Below, piece after piece: positions 62,332 through 64,000 of a stretch of 64,000 nt of DNA. The notes beneath the pieces were generated by a model, which was not told where the DNA came from, made no database searches, and saw only the letters and a program-made list of their open reading frames with translations. A program made the position numbers and the translations under genes. The DNA comes from Pedobacter schmidteae (GTDB taxonomy: Bacteria > Bacteroidota > Bacteroidia > Sphingobacteriales > Sphingobacteriaceae), in the NCBI RefSeq assembly GCF_900564155.1, contig NZ_LS999839.1, positions 5,329,097 through 5,393,096 on the forward strand, written 5' to 3'. Position 1 is the first letter of the stretch, and each line of letters begins with the position of its first letter.

Positions 62332-63411
62332 ATGAGTGCACCCAATGTAAGAGTTCTATATATTGATGATGAGGAGAACAATCTTCAGGCTTTTAAGGCA
62401 AGCTTTAGGCGACAGTATGAAATTTACACTGCCATATCAGCTGCCGAGGGGTTAAAGGTACTGCAAAACGTTTCTATACAGGTAATTCTGGCCGACCAGA
62501 AAATGCCAGGTACAACTGGCGTGGAATTCTTTAAAAGTATTACCGACACCTACCCTGATCCAATCAGGATATTGCTGACCGGTTATACAGATATTGAAGC
62601 GCTTGCTGATGCGATAAACCATGGAGATATTTACCGTTATATTACCAAGCCATGGAATGATCTGGAGTTACATAATTCCATTAAAAATGCATATGACGCA
62701 TACAGGGCTAAAATTGACCTTAGAAATAAAGTAGCAGAACTGGAAAAAACAAATGACGAGTTAAATCGGTTCATCTATAGTATCTCTCATGAACTGAGGG
62801 CGCCATTGGTATCGGCCATGGGTATCGTAAATCTGGTAAAAATGGAAGGTCTTTTTAACTCCAGTGGCGAATACTGGGGTCTGATAGAAACTTGTTCCAA
62901 CAAACTGGATTACTATATTCAGAAAACACTTCAGTACTATAAAAATAATAAAACAGTTTCTGAAAATACGCCTGTCGATTTTAATGAGTTAATACCTGGT
63001 TTGATAGAATTATATACCTATGCAGACAAGGAGACTACGTTTACAGTTAATATAGATCAGAAAGAAGTTTTTTGCGGTGATGCTTTCAGAATAGAAGTTA
63101 TACTGGGTAACCTGATTTCAAATGCCATAAAATATCAAAAAGAAACAGAAGTAAACAAAAAAGTAAACATCAATATTGAGGTTAAAAGGGAACAGGTAGA
63201 AATATCAATTACCGACAATGGCATGGGCATTCTGAACGAACACTTAGAAAAGATATTTACCCAATTTTTCAAAAGTAAAGTGAACCATGGTAGCGGATTA
63301 GGATTATTTATTGTTAAAGAAGCACTAGATAAGATTAATGGGAAAATTGCCGTAAGCTCTGATCCGGCTGAAGGTACTACCTTTAAAATAACCATCCCTA
63401 ATGTTAGATAA
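62332..63411 (+). CDS. Hybrid receiver-histidine kinase
   Basis: A 359-residue soluble protein that starts with a receiver (YIDDEE, phosphoacceptor in VILADQKMPGTTG, Lys in YITKPW) and continues with a coiled coil, a HisKA box SISHELRAPLVS (His near residue 153) and a HATPase (NLISNAIKY, GSGLGLFIV). With the receiver first, it is likely the second step of a phosphorelay fed by the membrane kinase. It begins 13 bases after that kinase and overlaps the next receiver by 11 bases. Confidence 0.9.
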   Translation: MSAPNVRVLYIDDEENNLQAFKASFRRQYEIYTAISAAEGLKVLQNVSIQVILADQKMPGTTGVEFFKSITDTYPDPIRILLTGYTDIEALADAINHGDIYRYITKPWNDLELHNSIKNAYDAYRAKIDLRNKVAELEKTNDELNRFIYSISHELRAPLVSAMGIVNLVKMEGLFNSSGEYWGLIETCSNKLDYYIQKTLQYYKNNKTVSENTPVDFNELIPGLIELYTYADKETTFTVNIDQKEVFCGDAFRIEVILGNLISNAIKYQKETEVNKKVNINIEVKREQVEISITDNGMGILNEHLEKIFTQFFKSKVNHGSGLGLFIVKEALDKINGKIAVSSDPAEGTTFKITIPNVR

Positions 63412-63811
63412 CCAAAAAACAGTTTTATTAATAGATGATAATCTGGTTGATTTAAAAATCAATTCAAAAATCATCAAAATATCAAACCTGTTTGACGAGA
63501 TTATTACGTGTCAATCAGGAGAAGAAGGCCTTGCTTATCTGAGAAAGACCTTAAATGACGCCGGAAAATTACCTGACCTCATTTTATTGGATATACAAAT
63601 GCCAGATATGGACGGCTTTGATTTTTTGGAACTTTATAAAAAAATGCCAAAAAAACTAACTGAAAAGTGCTTGATTGCTATGCTCTCCTCCACACTAGAC
63701 TATGGGGATATCAAAAAAGCTGAAGCCAGCTTTCACGTTATTAAATTATTAAGAAAGCCGCTTTTCCCTAAGGAATTGGAAGATCTCTTAAAAAAATACT
63801 TTAGCACATAG
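63401..63811 (+). CDS. Single-domain response regulator
   Basis: A 136-residue receiver: LLIDDN, phosphoacceptor in LILLDIQMPDMDG near residue 63, Ser/Thr switch AMLSST, Lys in LLRKPLF. No output domain. It overlaps the hybrid kinase gene, so it may be the terminal phosphate acceptor or act through protein binding. Confidence 0.9.
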   Translation: MLDNQKTVLLIDDNLVDLKINSKIIKISNLFDEIITCQSGEEGLAYLRKTLNDAGKLPDLILLDIQMPDMDGFDFLELYKKMPKKLTEKCLIAMLSSTLDYGDIKKAEASFHVIKLLRKPLFPKELEDLLKKYFST

Positions 63812-63871
63812 AAAAGCGGAAGGCTTATTGTAGGTGTTTTTTGTTATTTTAGCTACAGATAATATTTAATA

Positions 63872-64000
63872 ATGAGCGAAGAACCTGTAAACCGATCTTT
63901 TGGAATTTTAAAGAGCCTGAAAAAATTAATCTTTGAAGACAGTACCGAAGACGCCTCTTCCGTACAGTCGGCCCAAGCTATAAATCAGTCTGCCGAAGCT
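63872..64000 (+). CDS. Start of a further gene, cut by the window end
   Basis: An open frame from the ATG at 63872 to the window edge (43 codons, no stop). It begins MSEEPVNRSFGILKSLKKLI and then turns Ser/Ala/Gln rich. There is no signal peptide. It may be part of the same operon (60-base gap after the receiver). Function unknown; the rest lies outside. Confidence 0.55.
   Translation, partial: MSEEPVNRSFGILKSLKKLIFEDSTEDASSVQSAQAINQSAEA

Overview
The window looks like a piece of a chromosome from a Bacteroidota member, most likely Sphingobacteriaceae and close to Pedobacter. This rests on: promoters of the Bacteroidota type (TTG or TTTG, 17-21 bases, then TAnnTTTG); a PorP/SprF protein and a gliding-type C-terminal domain (type IX secretion); the alternative Bacteroidota GlmU-type protein; 7TMR-DISM and propeller sensor kinases; DUF5723, DUF4288 and DUF3857 proteins; and a reduced iscS-iscU-iscA set. 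No tRNA, rRNA, CRISPR array, prophage or complete insertion sequence was seen. No species can be named from sequence alone.

Layout. 1-6.1 kb: the 3' part of a 7TMR-DISM sensor kinase cut by the window edge, a small secreted protein, a dispersed repeat, guaB, and a secreted phosphoesterase with a beta-propeller. 6.2-12.7 kb: two DUF3857/transglutaminase-like secreted proteins (the first without its catalytic Cys and His) and a two-subunit M16 peptidase. 12.7-18 kb: mqnC, then a LytTR regulator with a propeller-type sensor kinase. 18-25.6 kb: a gene-poor stretch, a small acidic protein, an acyltransferase-like protein, then leftward genes: glmU-like, tpiA, prmA, mpl and an XRE regulator as one probable operon, preceded by rpmE2 and by mce with a small partner. 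25.7-34 kb: iscS-iscU-iscA, an acyl-CoA synthetase, lysS with a C-terminal extension, ung, a second copy of the dispersed repeat, and an Lrp regulator. 34.2-40.9 kb: mntR with a palindrome over its promoter, an NRAMP transporter fused to a universal-stress domain, smpB, pcm, priA and a DUF423 gene. 41-51.9 kb: two envelope proteins, the leftward group rpmH-rnpA-yidD-tsaB (rpmH is only 52 residues), a LiaF-like/DUF4288/LytS/LytTR signalling operon, mscL, a secreted protein and rpoN. 51.9-64 kb: a PorP/SprF protein with a 1199-residue PKD-repeat protein, a lone receiver protein, and a rightward, tightly overlapping signalling and biosynthesis operon.

The most interesting region is 56.5-64 kb. 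An E1/ThiF-like domain fused to a nitroreductase-like domain is followed, with overlapping ends, by a GNAT-fold protein resembling LuxI/FeeM-type N-acyl transferases, a 7TMR-DISM histidine kinase, a receiver-kinase hybrid, a single receiver and the start of another gene. A divergent receiver, closely similar to the receiver of the hybrid, sits just upstream of the large secreted protein. I read this as a candidate system that makes a small acylated or adenylated molecule and senses it, or a related cue, through a multi-step phosphorelay. The domains and gene order are seen directly; the chemistry and the link to surface proteins are inference.

Most of the remaining genes are housekeeping: nucleotide, wall, menaquinone, iron-sulfur and translation functions with normal lengths and intact motifs.
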